Shown one piece after another: positions 49,801 through 53,463 of a stretch of 64,000 nucleotides of DNA. The DNA is from Anoplopoma fimbria (Eukaryota; Chordata; Actinopteri; Perciformes; Anoplopomatidae). Position 1 is the stretch's first letter. Each line of letters starts with the position of its first letter. A program made the translations under genes and the position numbers. The stretch spans positions 3,027,034 through 3,091,033 of the forward strand of contig NC_072470.1 in NCBI RefSeq assembly GCF_027596085.1, given 5' to 3'. Below the pieces are notes generated by a model that was not told the DNA's origin, searched no databases, and saw only the letters and a program-made list of their open reading frames with translations.

Positions 49801-51788
49801 ACAGGTTTTAGGGTCGACGGTTCAGTTGTTGGTCCGAAAATAATTAGTGATGTAATAAAAGTGGTTTCAATCTTGAAGACAAAGTTTGAAATCATTGAGG
49901 AAACTCAACTAATTTGAGGAACCTCAAACAAAAAAATTCAAATATCACAAACTGTTTGGAGCAGGACAAGTTTAATAGTTGCAAATAGATGTGGCTTTGA
50001 AGTGTATAAAATCCCCTCTTAGTGAATATAAAATCTGCTTAGTCACCATCTATCTTCAAAGTAAGTGACACAATGGTCATTTTGCTCATGGCCCCCTGAT
50101 GAAAGTATTTAAACTGATTATTACAAAACTGAGTTATAGTTTTTCTCCACTGTATAAAAACAAAAACATTGTTTTCACTCAAATAGAAATATCTAAATCA
50201 CACAGTTTTAAGCAGATCCGTTTCCTTCTAAAGATGAAAGAAGAAGTGTCTTGTCTATTTAAAACGATGCAGGAAACGATGGTCATTGTGTGGGTGAAGT
50301 ATTCCTTCAAGTCGTGCAAAATAAGCACTGTTTTAGAAAAAAAAGGTGTTTTTGATGCATATTTAGAGCCTCTATATGAATGTCAATCAGTTTGTATTTG
50401 TTGTTTCTGCTTCGGAGATGACTATGTTTAGATTTAACGCCTCCAGAGCACCTTTTGATTTGTGTTCAGATGATTGACGTGACGTTAAACGCTGTGTGGT
50501 GACTTTCTCTTTTAGTTCCCTGATTATGGAAGGATGGTCACCGCTGTCGCTCTATGTAGACTTCCTGTTTGCAGCGTTTACGTTTCTTTTACTTATTCTT
50601 CATCCGTGATGTTTCCCAGGTATTACATGTGTTAAAGCATGTCCCAAAAATGTGTTTTACACCCTGCAAGAACACTAAATGTGAGCTAATGTATCTCGAG
50701 AGGCAGTGGCTTATTTATGAAGCGGCTAAAAACCAGATGGCGTTTTACTGAGCTGTGATTTATGAAACAATTAAAACCACTTCATGCTAAATAATGCACG
50801 TGAAAAGCAACAAATCATCCTTGTTCATTTTACAGCATGTGAAGATGTTCAGATCTTCAAAAGGCAGCGAATAAAAGCAAAAAAATGCAGCAAAGTGTAA
50901 TGTTTTCTTTGCATAAATTAACCTCCATCCTGCCAGATTATTTCCATGCTGGAGCACAGAATTGAACGGGATTATTCTTTGGCTCTTCATCTTTCTGTCT
51001 AGAAGCTTTGCATAAACTGAGCAATAATGAAGCTCTTGAACGTCCTTGTCTTCATGCTGCTCTCTGCTGTCACTGTGTCTCTGCATTTTAACTGTTAATA
51101 TCACCCATTAAAACAAGAAGAAGTCACCAATACATGAATGCACTTTGATCTGGTTGATGAATAGATGATCCAGTTTGATTTAGTGGCTTTAGTTTCCGTG
51201 AATAAAGACACAAATGAACATTTTGATGTTTTCATGTTGTTGTTTCTTAATTGTTATGTAATCGGTCAGTTTTCCAGCGTGATAACAAATAATAGAGTGA
51301 TAAATTCATCACAGAAGTCAATAAACTGTCCATACACAGTACATTTGTCCTAAATACCCAGTTAAATGTAAAGATATTCACCAAACTTTTACATTGAAAC
51401 CTCTTGTATGCTATTTTTAGTTAGAATGAATAAATGGCAAAAGGGAACAACAAATGCTAACAGATTTGGAAATTTGAAAAATGAGTGGTTTAAGAAGGAA
51501 AAGTAAGATAAAAGCATACAAACTTGTGATAACTTTCATTTAAAACATTTCCACCTTTTCAAGAAGGTAATATTACAATATGAACAACTGATTAAAAGCT
51601 TAGTCGAAAACACAAAGAATAAAGTCAAAAAGTCTGCAGCTGTCACATATGAATCTGTTATATGTTTGTGATGCATTGATTGTAAAAAGTGTGAGAAAGG
51701 GAGCACAACATGAACGAATCAATCCTACCTTGGAGTCCTTGATTGGCTGACACTCAATCTGATGAGAGACGGACGCCGTTTGATTCAT
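750..51788 (-). CDS. dpp10: dpp10, inactive dipeptidyl peptidase 10 (gene span; 3' end outside window)
   Basis: Single-pass type II membrane glycoprotein of the DPP4 family; the family member DPP10 is a non-enzymatic auxiliary subunit of Kv4 potassium channels. I traced 23 shared exons (exon 2 at 20,734 to exon 24 at 750) plus two alternative first exons; phases join without a break to give about 695 residues of an expected ~796, so the last exons lie left of position 1. Order: short cytosolic tail, [10 protein letters not shown] then one membrane helix (residues ~34-56), beta-propeller ([11 protein letters not shown] in exon 9), start of the alpha/beta-hydrolase domain. The nucleophile motif reads GEDYGG, with Asp where active DPPs have Ser. 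The upstream N-terminus MNQTASVSH and VCSLITMSV in the helix match DPP10 better than DPP6. The first intron is ~31 kb and hosts the coiled-coil gene cluster. Confidence 0.95.
1225..1324 (-). CDS. dpp10: dpp10 exon 23 (nucleophile-elbow region)
   Basis: 100 nt, aacag| to TACG|gtgagc. Encodes [20 protein letters not shown] then [13 protein letters not shown]. Joined to exon 22 it gives FGEDYGGF: the position of the catalytic Ser (GWSYGG in DPP4) is Asp, so the protein cannot act as a serine peptidase. Confidence 0.93.
1780..1831. repeat. (AT)n microsatellite
   Basis: About 52 bp of uninterrupted AT in dpp10 intron 22. Confidence 0.98.
2040..2094 (-). CDS. dpp10: dpp10 exon 22
   Basis: 55 nt, ctcag| to GGAGAG|gttcgt. 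Encodes [19 protein letters not shown]. The donor GTTCGT is weaker than the others in this gene. Confidence 0.9.
3126..3191 (-). CDS. dpp10: dpp10 exon 21
   Basis: 66 nt, ctctcag| to CTGGA|gtaagt. Encodes [20 protein letters not shown] then AL. Confidence 0.92.
3276..3404 (-). CDS. dpp10: dpp10 exon 20
   Basis: 129 nt, tcacag| to CAAAG|gtaccg. Encodes [20 protein letters not shown] then [27 protein letters not shown](Q/R)G is a hallmark of the hydrolase domain. Confidence 0.94.
3789..3858 (-). CDS. dpp10: dpp10 exon 19
   Basis: 70 nt, ctcacag| to ATTGT|gtgaga. Encodes [20 protein letters not shown] then LLI. The donor two bases further into the GTGTGAG string is the one that preserves the frame into exon 20. 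Confidence 0.88.
3941..4033 (-). CDS. dpp10: dpp10 exon 18
   Basis: 93 nt, gacag| to TATG|gtagaa. Encodes [20 protein letters not shown] then [10 protein letters not shown]; matches KYFILESNSMLKEAILKKKI in human. Confidence 0.9.
4676..4723 (-). CDS. dpp10: dpp10 exon 17
   Basis: 48 nt, ctcag| to GGACT|gtaagt. Encodes [16 protein letters not shown]. Confidence 0.88.
4836..4954 (-). CDS. dpp10: dpp10 exon 16
   Basis: 119 nt, gcacag| to AAAG|gtcagg. Encodes [20 protein letters not shown] then [19 protein letters not shown]. The paired cysteines (CLTCG...C) correspond to the disulfide-rich propeller region of the family. Confidence 0.92.
5052..5099 (-). CDS. dpp10: dpp10 exon 15
   Basis: 48 nt, tcacag| to TACAG|gtaaaa. 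With the split codon it encodes [17 protein letters not shown], matching IYFLSTESSPRGRQLYS. Confidence 0.9.
5718..5794 (-). CDS. dpp10: dpp10 exon 14
   Basis: 77 nt, gaccag| to ATCAT|gtaagg. Encodes [20 protein letters not shown] then ENNQI. A few residues present in human between the previous exon and VRHLTSG are absent here. Confidence 0.9.
5892..5999 (-). CDS. dpp10: dpp10 exon 13
   Basis: 108 nt, ctgcag| to AAAAG|gtaaca. Encodes [20 protein letters not shown] then [16 protein letters not shown]. Confidence 0.93.
6153..6191 (-). CDS. dpp10: dpp10 exon 12 (39 nt)
   Basis: Micro-exon of 13 codons, atccag| to ATGCAG|gtaaac. Encodes [13 protein letters not shown], matching MTSDTWLSQQ in human DPP10. 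Confidence 0.88.
6278..6401 (-). CDS. dpp10: dpp10 exon 11
   Basis: 124 nt, tgtgcag| to CTGCAG|gtggga. Encodes [20 protein letters not shown] then [20 protein letters not shown], matching YYITMVKWVSNTKTVVRWLNRPQ in human DPP10. Confidence 0.93.
6469..6532. repeat. (GT)n microsatellite next to the exon 10 donor
   Basis: About 64 bp of GT with one GC interruption. It starts five bases inside dpp10 intron 10 and reads CA on the coding strand. Confidence 0.98.
6536..6633 (-). CDS. dpp10: dpp10 exon 10
   Basis: 98 nt, ctgcag| to CTCAG|gtgaca. Encodes [20 protein letters not shown] then [12 protein letters not shown]. Five bases into the intron a ~64-bp CA/GT microsatellite begins. A GC-AG donor eight bases earlier was considered, but only the GT donor keeps the reading frame. 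Confidence 0.9.
7201..7355 (-). CDS. dpp10: dpp10 exon 9 (WWSPDG)
   Basis: 155 nt, cgtcag| to TACG|gtcagt. Encodes [20 protein letters not shown] then [20 protein letters not shown], the most conserved propeller segment. It contains the Glu-Glu pair that in active DPPs binds the substrate N-terminus. Confidence 0.95.
8025..8185. mobile_element. Fragment of a dispersed teleost nonautonomous DNA transposon (probably hAT-like)
   Basis: Has the family wording AGAAGTACTACTCAGATACT, ACTTAAGTAAAA and AAGTAAAAGTACTCATAATG, which I recognise from a very common fish repeat whose ends read CAGTGGTGGAAGAAGTACTC. Degenerate and without a visible target duplication. The class is from memory. Confidence 0.65.
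8551..8572. repeat. (AC)11 forming the exon 8 donor
   Basis: Reads (GT)11 on the coding strand and directly abuts the end of dpp10 exon 8. Confidence 0.98.
8573..8693 (-). CDS. dpp10: dpp10 exon 8
   Basis: 121 nt, cctcag| to GAAG|gtgtgt. Encodes [20 protein letters not shown] then [20 protein letters not shown]. The intron starts immediately with (GT)11, so the donor is part of a microsatellite. Confidence 0.92.
9451..9491. repeat. 41-bp poly(A) tract
   Basis: Uninterrupted A run, poly(T) on the dpp10 coding strand, in intron 7. No element body was recognised beside it. Confidence 0.98.
9536..9617 (-). CDS. dpp10: dpp10 exon 7
   Basis: 82 nt, aacag| to CAGCTG|gtacgt. Encodes [20 protein letters not shown] then GRQGQQL. 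A 41-nt poly(T) tract (read on the coding strand) begins about 45 nt into the next intron. Confidence 0.92.
9718..9770 (-). CDS. dpp10: dpp10 exon 6
   Basis: 53 nt, ttgcag| to CCAG|gtgagc. Encodes [18 protein letters not shown], the conserved HYSYTASYVIYNI segment of the family. Confidence 0.92.
9771..11318. other. dpp10 intron 5, nothing recognised
   Basis: About 1.5 kb of intron without a recognisable exon, repeat family or RNA. Confidence 0.5.
11319..11393 (-). CDS. dpp10: dpp10 exon 5
   Basis: 75 nt, phase 0 on both sides, ttag| to CAG|gtgagt. Encodes [20 protein letters not shown] then YDVKQ. Confidence 0.92.
11590..11715. mobile_element. Degenerate dispersed teleost repeat
   Basis: Contains TTAGCATGCTAACATTTG, CAAACACAAAGTGCAGCTAA and TTTTGCAGGTATTTGGCC, wording I recall from an abundant fish interspersed repeat. 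Class unknown. Within dpp10 intron 4. Confidence 0.5.
13377..13471 (-). CDS. dpp10: dpp10 exon 4
   Basis: 95 nt, ctctctcag| to ACGTTT|gtacgt. Encodes [17 protein letters not shown] and an N-glycosylation-type NET. Matches the first propeller blade of DPP10 (DVVYKSENGHVIKLN in human). Confidence 0.9.
13472..20426. other. dpp10 intron 3 (about 7 kb)
   Basis: Holds a degenerate CA tract at 14,512-14,553, a long (CA)n at 15,352-15,444, and a (TTG)n/(TTA)n run near 18,641-18,675. The GC-richer stretches at 16,620-16,730 and 17,200-17,700 have no convincing exon and could be conserved noncoding DNA. The rest is AT-rich and unremarkable. Confidence 0.5.
15352..15444. repeat. (CA)n microsatellite
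   Basis: About 92 bp of pure CA in dpp10 intron 3. Confidence 0.98.
20427..20522 (-). CDS. dpp10: dpp10 exon 3
   Basis: 96 nt, ctcccag| to AGTA|gtgagt. Encodes [20 protein letters not shown], then [11 protein letters not shown], the juxtamembrane stretch before the beta-propeller. Confidence 0.92.
20620..20734 (-). CDS. dpp10: dpp10 exon 2 (transmembrane helix)
   Basis: 115 nt from ctgcag| to CCTG|gtaggt. Encodes [18 protein letters not shown] and the helix ending VVVLTP. First exon common to both N-terminal forms. It leaves one base of a split codon. Confidence 0.93.
20825..20947. mobile_element. Truncated dispersed DNA-transposon remnant (ATGGCCAA.AGTATGTGGACACC family)
   Basis: Begins ATGGCCAATAGTATGTGGAC and retains CTTCCACTCTTCTGG and CAGGCTTTCC, the wording of a widespread fish nonautonomous element. 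Both internal deletion and decay are evident. Lies about 90 bp upstream of dpp10 exon 2. Confidence 0.65.
22325..22550. mobile_element. Degenerate dispersed teleost repeat (TTAGCTTAGTTTAGCACAAAGACTGG family)
   Basis: The core TTAGCACAAAGACTGGAAAC and GGAAACAGCTAGCCTGTCTC is a very frequent fish repeat, here in one orientation with decayed flanks. Confidence 0.6.
22776..22839. repeat. (CA)n microsatellite
   Basis: About 64 bp of CA. Imperfect GT runs follow at 22,942-22,995 and 23,085-23,130. Confidence 0.98.
23275..23310. repeat. Short perfect inverted repeat
   Basis: Arms CCTAGATGTCAGTG and CACTGACATCTAGG (14 bp, perfect) around an 8-nt spacer, in the dpp10 intron between the downstream first exon and exon 2. 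Confidence 0.9.
24312..24368 (-). CDS. dpp10: dpp10 alternative first coding exon, downstream (MTASK type)
   Basis: Encodes [19 protein letters not shown] and ends at GAG|gtattc in phase 0, so it can join exon 2 ([12 protein letters not shown]) exactly as the upstream exon does. It resembles the short 'S' N-terminus of DPP6 (MTTAKEPS...), which suggests a conserved alternative promoter. A is at -3 of the ATG. The lysine-rich cytosolic tail differs from the MNQTASV form. Which brain regions use it cannot be read from the sequence. Confidence 0.85.
24369..24450 (-). promoter_or_regulatory. dpp10: Probable 5' UTR/promoter of the downstream dpp10 first exon
   Basis: The sequence just upstream of the MTASK start is relatively GC-rich against an AT-rich background, as expected for an alternative transcription start. 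No TATA box or initiator could be fixed by eye. Confidence 0.35.
24785..25130. mobile_element. hAT-like nonautonomous repeat, copy 1
   Basis: Carries ACTTAAGTAAAGATACAAAAG, TGGAGTAAAAAGTACAATAT, TGTAGTGGAGTAGAAGTATA and TTGAGTAAATGTACTCATAC, all typical of this fish family. It shares about 340 bp with the copy at 25.84 kb. Confidence 0.75.
25720..26170. mobile_element. hAT-like nonautonomous repeat, copy 2
   Basis: Second copy, same orientation. It extends past the element edge into flanking sequence (TTCAGAGATG.A.TAATTGATTTACAG) that is also present after copy 1, so the pair probably arose by local duplication rather than two insertions. Confidence 0.75.
26250..30540. other. dpp10 first intron, segment left of the nested duplication
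   Basis: Roughly 4.3 kb with a short (CT)n at 26,507-26,523 and no convincing exon. Short reading frames here have no family resemblance. Confidence 0.5.
31684..36015 (-). CDS. Nested intronless gene for a triplicated coiled-coil protein (1,443 aa), copy A
   Basis: One open frame starts [12 protein letters not shown] (G at -3 and +4 of the ATG) and stops after SPSFRRS. Residues 1-69 are a unique head. Residues ~70-1330 are three near-identical modules of ~420 residues, each running CLPPIN.., [34 protein letters not shown], then a long Glu/Lys/Arg/Gln-rich helix ([40 protein letters not shown]). Residues 1331-1443 are a tail ([20 protein letters not shown]) with a fourth CLPPIN-to-PMPRYRR block. 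No signal peptide or membrane segment. The charged helix recalls trichohyalin-like and axonemal coiled-coil proteins, but I do not recognise the family. Lying inside a dpp10 intron without introns of its own, it may be a retrocopy. It lies on the dpp10 coding strand, so it would need its own transcription start. Confidence 0.75.
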   Translation of the reverse strand: MENQALRRRKQKNTLEEGCVYVKEMQVRREEDVKICSYALAEHQLVQFEEKAQWRVTQERITVVPQSTTCLPPINNRGKATAAPINLMGGGVSFSCAEGSNYLTADTFRPMPRYRRANPTQKQGGKRLGGNIPMATPIFYPVKETVEGSDTDRQLDNVEVKVYPAPPSAEQKTSKRCSRHRKLIGFHGGPEATSVNNSGENIRRDLDRDNLELVEMKVDERKYEEEMKVGQEEDLKCHEEKMTQEKLRRYALAENQQAQIREKVLRKAQEREKSKNDAEMQRRLNDLDAQEQRLQEEQKYKLKKIKLKNRLEEITRKNLDREREAQIILLEDEKTERAQLDLQEKLLQRKSEEAERLRRFRTPSQAVEKLAALKKEKAAATALREEQNPKCWAEREAEMATKRKMEKQKRAETLQSISTHREKRVQEKLQREEAERQSGVAWLEAQKEADRLFLEEERLKAQRTREEKIKLQNFNLSLAAGKQKQLQACLPPIINGGKATAAPINPMGGGVSFSCAEGSSYLSADTFRPMPRYRRANPTQQRGGGRLGGNPMASPIFYPVPKVKETVEGSDTDRQLDNVEVKFYPAPPSAEQKTSKRCSRHRKLIGFHGGPEATSVNNSGENIRRDLDRDNLELVEMKVDERKYEEEMKVGQEEDLKCHEEKMTQEKLRRYALAEDQLAQIREKVLRKAQEREKSKNDAEMQRRLNDLDAQEQRLQEEQKYQLKKIKLRNRLEDMARKNLDREREAQIILLEDEKTERAQLDLQEKLLQRKSEEAERLRRLRTPSQAAEKLAALKKEKAAATALREEQNPKCWAEREAEMATKRKMEKQKRAETLQSISTHREKRVQEKLQREEAERQSGVAWLEAQKEADRLFLEEERLKAQRTREEKIQLQNFNLSLAAGKQKQLQACLPPIINGGKATAAPINPMGGGVSFSCAEGSSYLSADTFRPMPRYRRANPTQQRGGGRLDGNPMASPIFYPVPKVKETVEGSDTDRQLDNVEVKVYPAPPPAEQKTSKRCSRHRKLIGFHGGPEATSVNNSGENIRRDLDRDNLELVEMKVDERKYEEEMKVGQEEDLKCHEEKMTQEKLRRYALAEDQLAQIREKVLRKAQEREKSKNDAEMQRRLNDLDAQEQRLQEEQKYQLKKIKLRNRLEDMARKNLDRAREAQIILLEDEKTERAQLDLQEKLLQRKSEEAERLRRLRTPSQAAEKLAALKKEKAAATALREEQNPKCWAEREAEMATKRKMEKQKRAETLQSISTHREKRVQEKLQREEAERQSGVAWLEAQKEADRLFLEEERLKAQRTREEKIQLQNFNLSLVAGKQKQLQALERMDRDAVVKNALRERQLRQDVPQVLPEVAEILPPAIVPKRPACLPPINKVRSKATAAPINPMGGGVSFSCAEGSGYLSADTFRPMPRYRRYLTQQQALYRSDTRSPSFRRS
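36188..36254. promoter_or_regulatory. Paired 27-bp direct repeats with CRE/ATF-like cores, copy A
   Basis: Two copies of a 27-bp word containing TGACATCATCACATTCCGTG, 40 bp apart, about 175-240 bp upstream of the coiled-coil start. On the gene's strand each reads TGATGTCA (one change from the CRE TGACGTCA) beside GGAATG. The function is inferred. Confidence 0.5.
36324..36339 (-). promoter_or_regulatory. Possible X-box (RFX) like site, copy A
   Basis: Reads GTTATCGTGGCGATGG on the gene strand, about 310 bp upstream of the start. The left half-site is one base off GTTRCC and the right half is poor. Copy B has GTTACCGTGGCGATGG at 45,572-45,587. Confidence 0.3.
37561..37690 (-). pseudogene. Relic of the coiled-coil gene 5' end, copy A
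   Basis: Minus-strand words match the head of the coiled-coil gene (a [14 protein letters not shown] segment and KRDGRE runs). It is followed upstream by the same flank (GCCCTTGAAGGGATTA, TGTCAATGCTTGATCTC) found above the intact gene. No continuous frame. Confidence 0.6.
38057..38541. mobile_element. 485-bp inverted-repeat element inserted at TTAA, copy A only
   Basis: Ends AGCTATACTGTACG and CGTACAGTATGCCT form 14-bp terminal inverted repeats (two mismatches), flanked on both sides by TTAA (38,053-38,056 and 38,542-38,545). Copy B has the uninterrupted site CACAGTTAAATTGTTGAG at the matching place. The interior is GC-rich with no reading frame, so the element is nonautonomous. The TTAA target suggests a piggyBac-like mobiliser, but the ends do not start with the usual CCY. 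Confidence 0.85.
38640..39275 (-). pseudogene. Diverged relic of an ancestral coiled-coil gene, copy A
   Basis: Broken minus-strand frames give DRDN-like text ([40 protein letters not shown]) and [20 protein letters not shown] with [12 protein letters not shown]. These match the module and tail of the intact gene at much lower identity. Stops and shifts interrupt it. Confidence 0.75.
40935..45263 (-). pseudogene. Copy B of the triplicated coiled-coil gene, frameshifted
   Basis: Same start ([12 protein letters not shown]) and same end (SPSFRRS) as copy A, with three modules spaced 1,262 and 1,260 bp apart rather than the regular 1,263 in copy A. Relative to copy A it has frame-changing deletions near 44,829 (4 bp), 44,763 (1 bp in a G run), 44,523 (2 bp), 43,503 (1 bp in the same G run of the next module) and 43,259 (1 bp). 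These leave open blocks at 44,787-45,263, 43,453-44,427 and 40,935-43,166. Their sum is nine, so the last block is back in the original frame. Either a recent pseudogene or partly sequencing error in homopolymers. Confidence 0.8.
45436..45502. promoter_or_regulatory. Paired 27-bp direct repeats with CRE/ATF-like cores, copy B
   Basis: Identical arrangement upstream of the copy B start at 45,263. Confidence 0.5.
45572..45587 (-). promoter_or_regulatory. Possible X-box (RFX) like site, copy B
   Basis: GTTACCGTGGCGATGG on the gene strand: a good GTTRCC left half and a diverged right half. A related word (GTTACCGTGGA) survives in the older promoter relic near 49,692. Confidence 0.35.
46830..47245 (-). 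pseudogene. Relic module fragment, present only in copy B
   Basis: Encodes [14 protein letters not shown] and [20 protein letters not shown], diverged from [17 protein letters not shown] and [11 protein letters not shown] of the intact gene. Part of a 455-bp block deleted from copy A. Confidence 0.7.
47255..47395 (-). pseudogene. Relic of the coiled-coil gene 5' end, copy B
   Basis: Counterpart of the relic at 37,561-37,690, followed by the same promoter-flank wording. Confidence 0.6.
47870..48770 (-). pseudogene. Diverged relic of an ancestral coiled-coil gene, copy B (longer)
   Basis: Retains [20 protein letters not shown] followed directly by [20 protein letters not shown] and [20 protein letters not shown], then [10 protein letters not shown]. 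In the relic the coiled coil runs straight into the LERxD tail with no extra module, which suggests the ancestor had one module. Confidence 0.75.
49229..50460. other. dpp10 intron right of the duplication; old promoter relic and hAT-like scraps
   Basis: Contains a diverged copy of the coiled-coil gene's 5' flank at about 49,690-49,880 (CCACGGTAACAG, TTTTTGACTGCGA, GGCAATCTGTTCAGTTT) and a small ACTTTTTACTGCAGTGGAGTA hAT-like fragment near 49,310-49,430. No exon seen. Confidence 0.5.
51729..51788 (-). CDS. dpp10: dpp10 alternative first coding exon, upstream (MNQTASV type)
   Basis: Encodes [20 protein letters not shown] followed by the donor AAG|gtagga, phase 0. It closely resembles the 20-residue N-terminus of the canonical human DPP10 isoform and is paralogous to the DPP6 'K' exon. 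A is at -3 of the ATG. A GAA triplet tract lies about 210-260 bp upstream. A decayed copy of the exon lies at about 59,822-59,858. Confidence 0.9.
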
Positions 51789-51980
51789 CTTTGTGTGACA
51801 GTTTCACGGAAATCCTCCTTTTATCCAACGAAATAAAATCCCATAAAGCTGCGTAAAGTTTTATTATAGCAGAAAGTGATGCTGATGATGCTGAAAGCTG
51901 CAGATCTGCTCTTCTCCCTCGTTGTTGGAGATACATTCAAATAAACATCCTTTGTCTTTCTCTCTGGCAATGAATGCTCA

Positions 51981-52047
51981 CTCCTCCTCCTCCTCTTCTT
52001 CTTCTTCTTCTTCTTCTTCTTCTTCTTCTTCTTCTTCTTCTTCTTCA
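51981..52047. repeat. (CCT)n(CTT)n, i.e. GAA/GGA triplet tract upstream of the first dpp10 exon
   Basis: A 67-bp pure pyrimidine tract on the plus strand; on the dpp10 strand it reads (GAA)~17 then (GGA)~5. It lies about 195-260 bp upstream of the MNQTASV start codon. Confidence 0.98.
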
Positions 52048-52399
52048 CTAAAGCGAGTGTGTGCTGCTTCACATGCAGCTGACAGACAGTTCATAAACCA
52101 GGATGTTTGCCAGTTTGCCTCCCACATACCAAGACGCTTTCTTCATCAGCATGCAAATGCGCCCGAGGCAAAGATATTTGCAGGCGTTTTTTTACATCTG
52201 AAGCTGACGTTCTTCTTCAAAAAAGCGTCTTACAGAGAGAGAGTTTAGTGTTTCGGATGAAAGATGTTTTGACAGGATGTTCACACGGCTTCAACTTAAA
52301 GAACCTGCTGCTGTTTGTTACATAAAAAAAGCATCAAGAGGAGAAAAGAGCAGATGTGGAAGAGGAGACAGATCAGTTAGACTTTTATTAATGAATGCA

Positions 52400-52860
52400 C
52401 AGTGGTGGGAGAAGTACTCAGATCTTGTACCTATAAATTAGCAATACAACAGTGTAGAAATACTCCTAACTTTTTATGTTTTTTATGTTGTTTTTAACCT
52501 TTTTACAGTTTTTTATTTAGCCTGTCGTGTGTTTTTTATGAACAAGACCCCCTTGTAAAAAAAAAATCTCTTTTCTCAGTATTATAGTTATAATAATAAT
52601 AATAATAATCAATCCTTTATTAGTCCCACAATGGGGAAATTACAATTCATTCTGCATTTGACCCATCCTGGAGGAGCTCAGTAATTGGGCTGCTGAAGAA
52701 TTTAGCCCCAGGGGTCTTATCTTTATAAATGATAATACATCATTTATCTGTTGATTATATATTTTGCATTATTTATCTAAATCTGCAAGTTATTACATAA
52801 ATACAGTGGGGTAAAAAGTACAATATTCGATAAACACATTATTTGTTCTCATACTGTCTC
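52400..52860. mobile_element. Composite of hAT-like fragments and a TTTATTAGTCCCACAA repeat
   Basis: CAGTGGTGGGAGAAGTACTC marks one end of the hAT-like family. 52,613-52,720 carries CTTTATTAGTCCCACAATGG, another common fish repeat. Both also occur at 60.19-60.45 kb, within the duplicated block. Confidence 0.6.
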
Positions 52861-53463
52861 TGCTCCTCAGCTCTGTTTTACAGGAATTGTGTTGCATAGG
52901 GCAACAGCTGTCTTCCAAAATGCATTGGAGAAGTTTAACGTAGCAGAAATGTTGATTGTGTTTTTTTATTTATTGTTTCTGATAATATGCTTTATGATTG
53001 TCTCATTTTGGTGCAGGATTGTATTTAATGACCATTTAATGTCGTTCAAATGACTCAACGTGTGGACTAAATGTTGCTTTTCTTTGATGCCATCATTAAT
53101 AAGAATAAATGTTTTATTCCCCATTAAAAATGTATGTGCATTCCATGATTAATATTTGAAGAGCTTGTCTATATTTCCAGTGCCAGCCGCTCTATCTAAT
53201 TATATAAAATTGTCCCCATTAAAAATGTATGTCCATGATTAATATTTGAAGAGCTTTATATTTCCAGTGCACTTTTGACATTGGAGACTCCAATATTCCA
53301 TTTCCCCATCGTTATTGATTTGTATCGAGCTGTCAATTGATTGGTCGGTGGTTTTTACCAGAACATGTTTACACGCTTTAATATTCGATAAACACATTAT
53401 TTGTTCTCATACTGTCTCTGCTCCTCAGCTCTGTTTTACAGGAATTGTGTTGCTAGGCAACAG
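52827..53463. repeat. Local duplications of two short segments
   Basis: A segment of about 82 bp (ATTCGATAAACACATTATTT... to ...GGCAACAGCT) occurs at 52,827-52,908 and 53,382-53,463. A second (CCCCATTAAAAATGTATGT... TTTCCAGTGC) occurs at 53,118-53,186 and 53,215-53,272. Intergenic between dpp10 and the receptor gene. Confidence 0.8.

Noticed and set aside
750..51788. Assignment to dpp6 instead of dpp10
   Set aside because: The [10 protein letters not shown]-terminus, VCSLITMSV in the helix and [21 protein letters not shown] fit DPP10 better; only the Asp at the nucleophile position is DPP6-like.
51817..51825. GATAAAAGG as a TATA box for the upstream dpp10 exon
   Set aside because: It lies only about 30 bp above the ATG, leaving almost no 5' UTR, and it is not a good match.
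51922..52248. Plus-strand frame with a long poly-serine run
   Set aside because: Created by translating the CTT/CCT triplet tract; no conserved sequence on either side.
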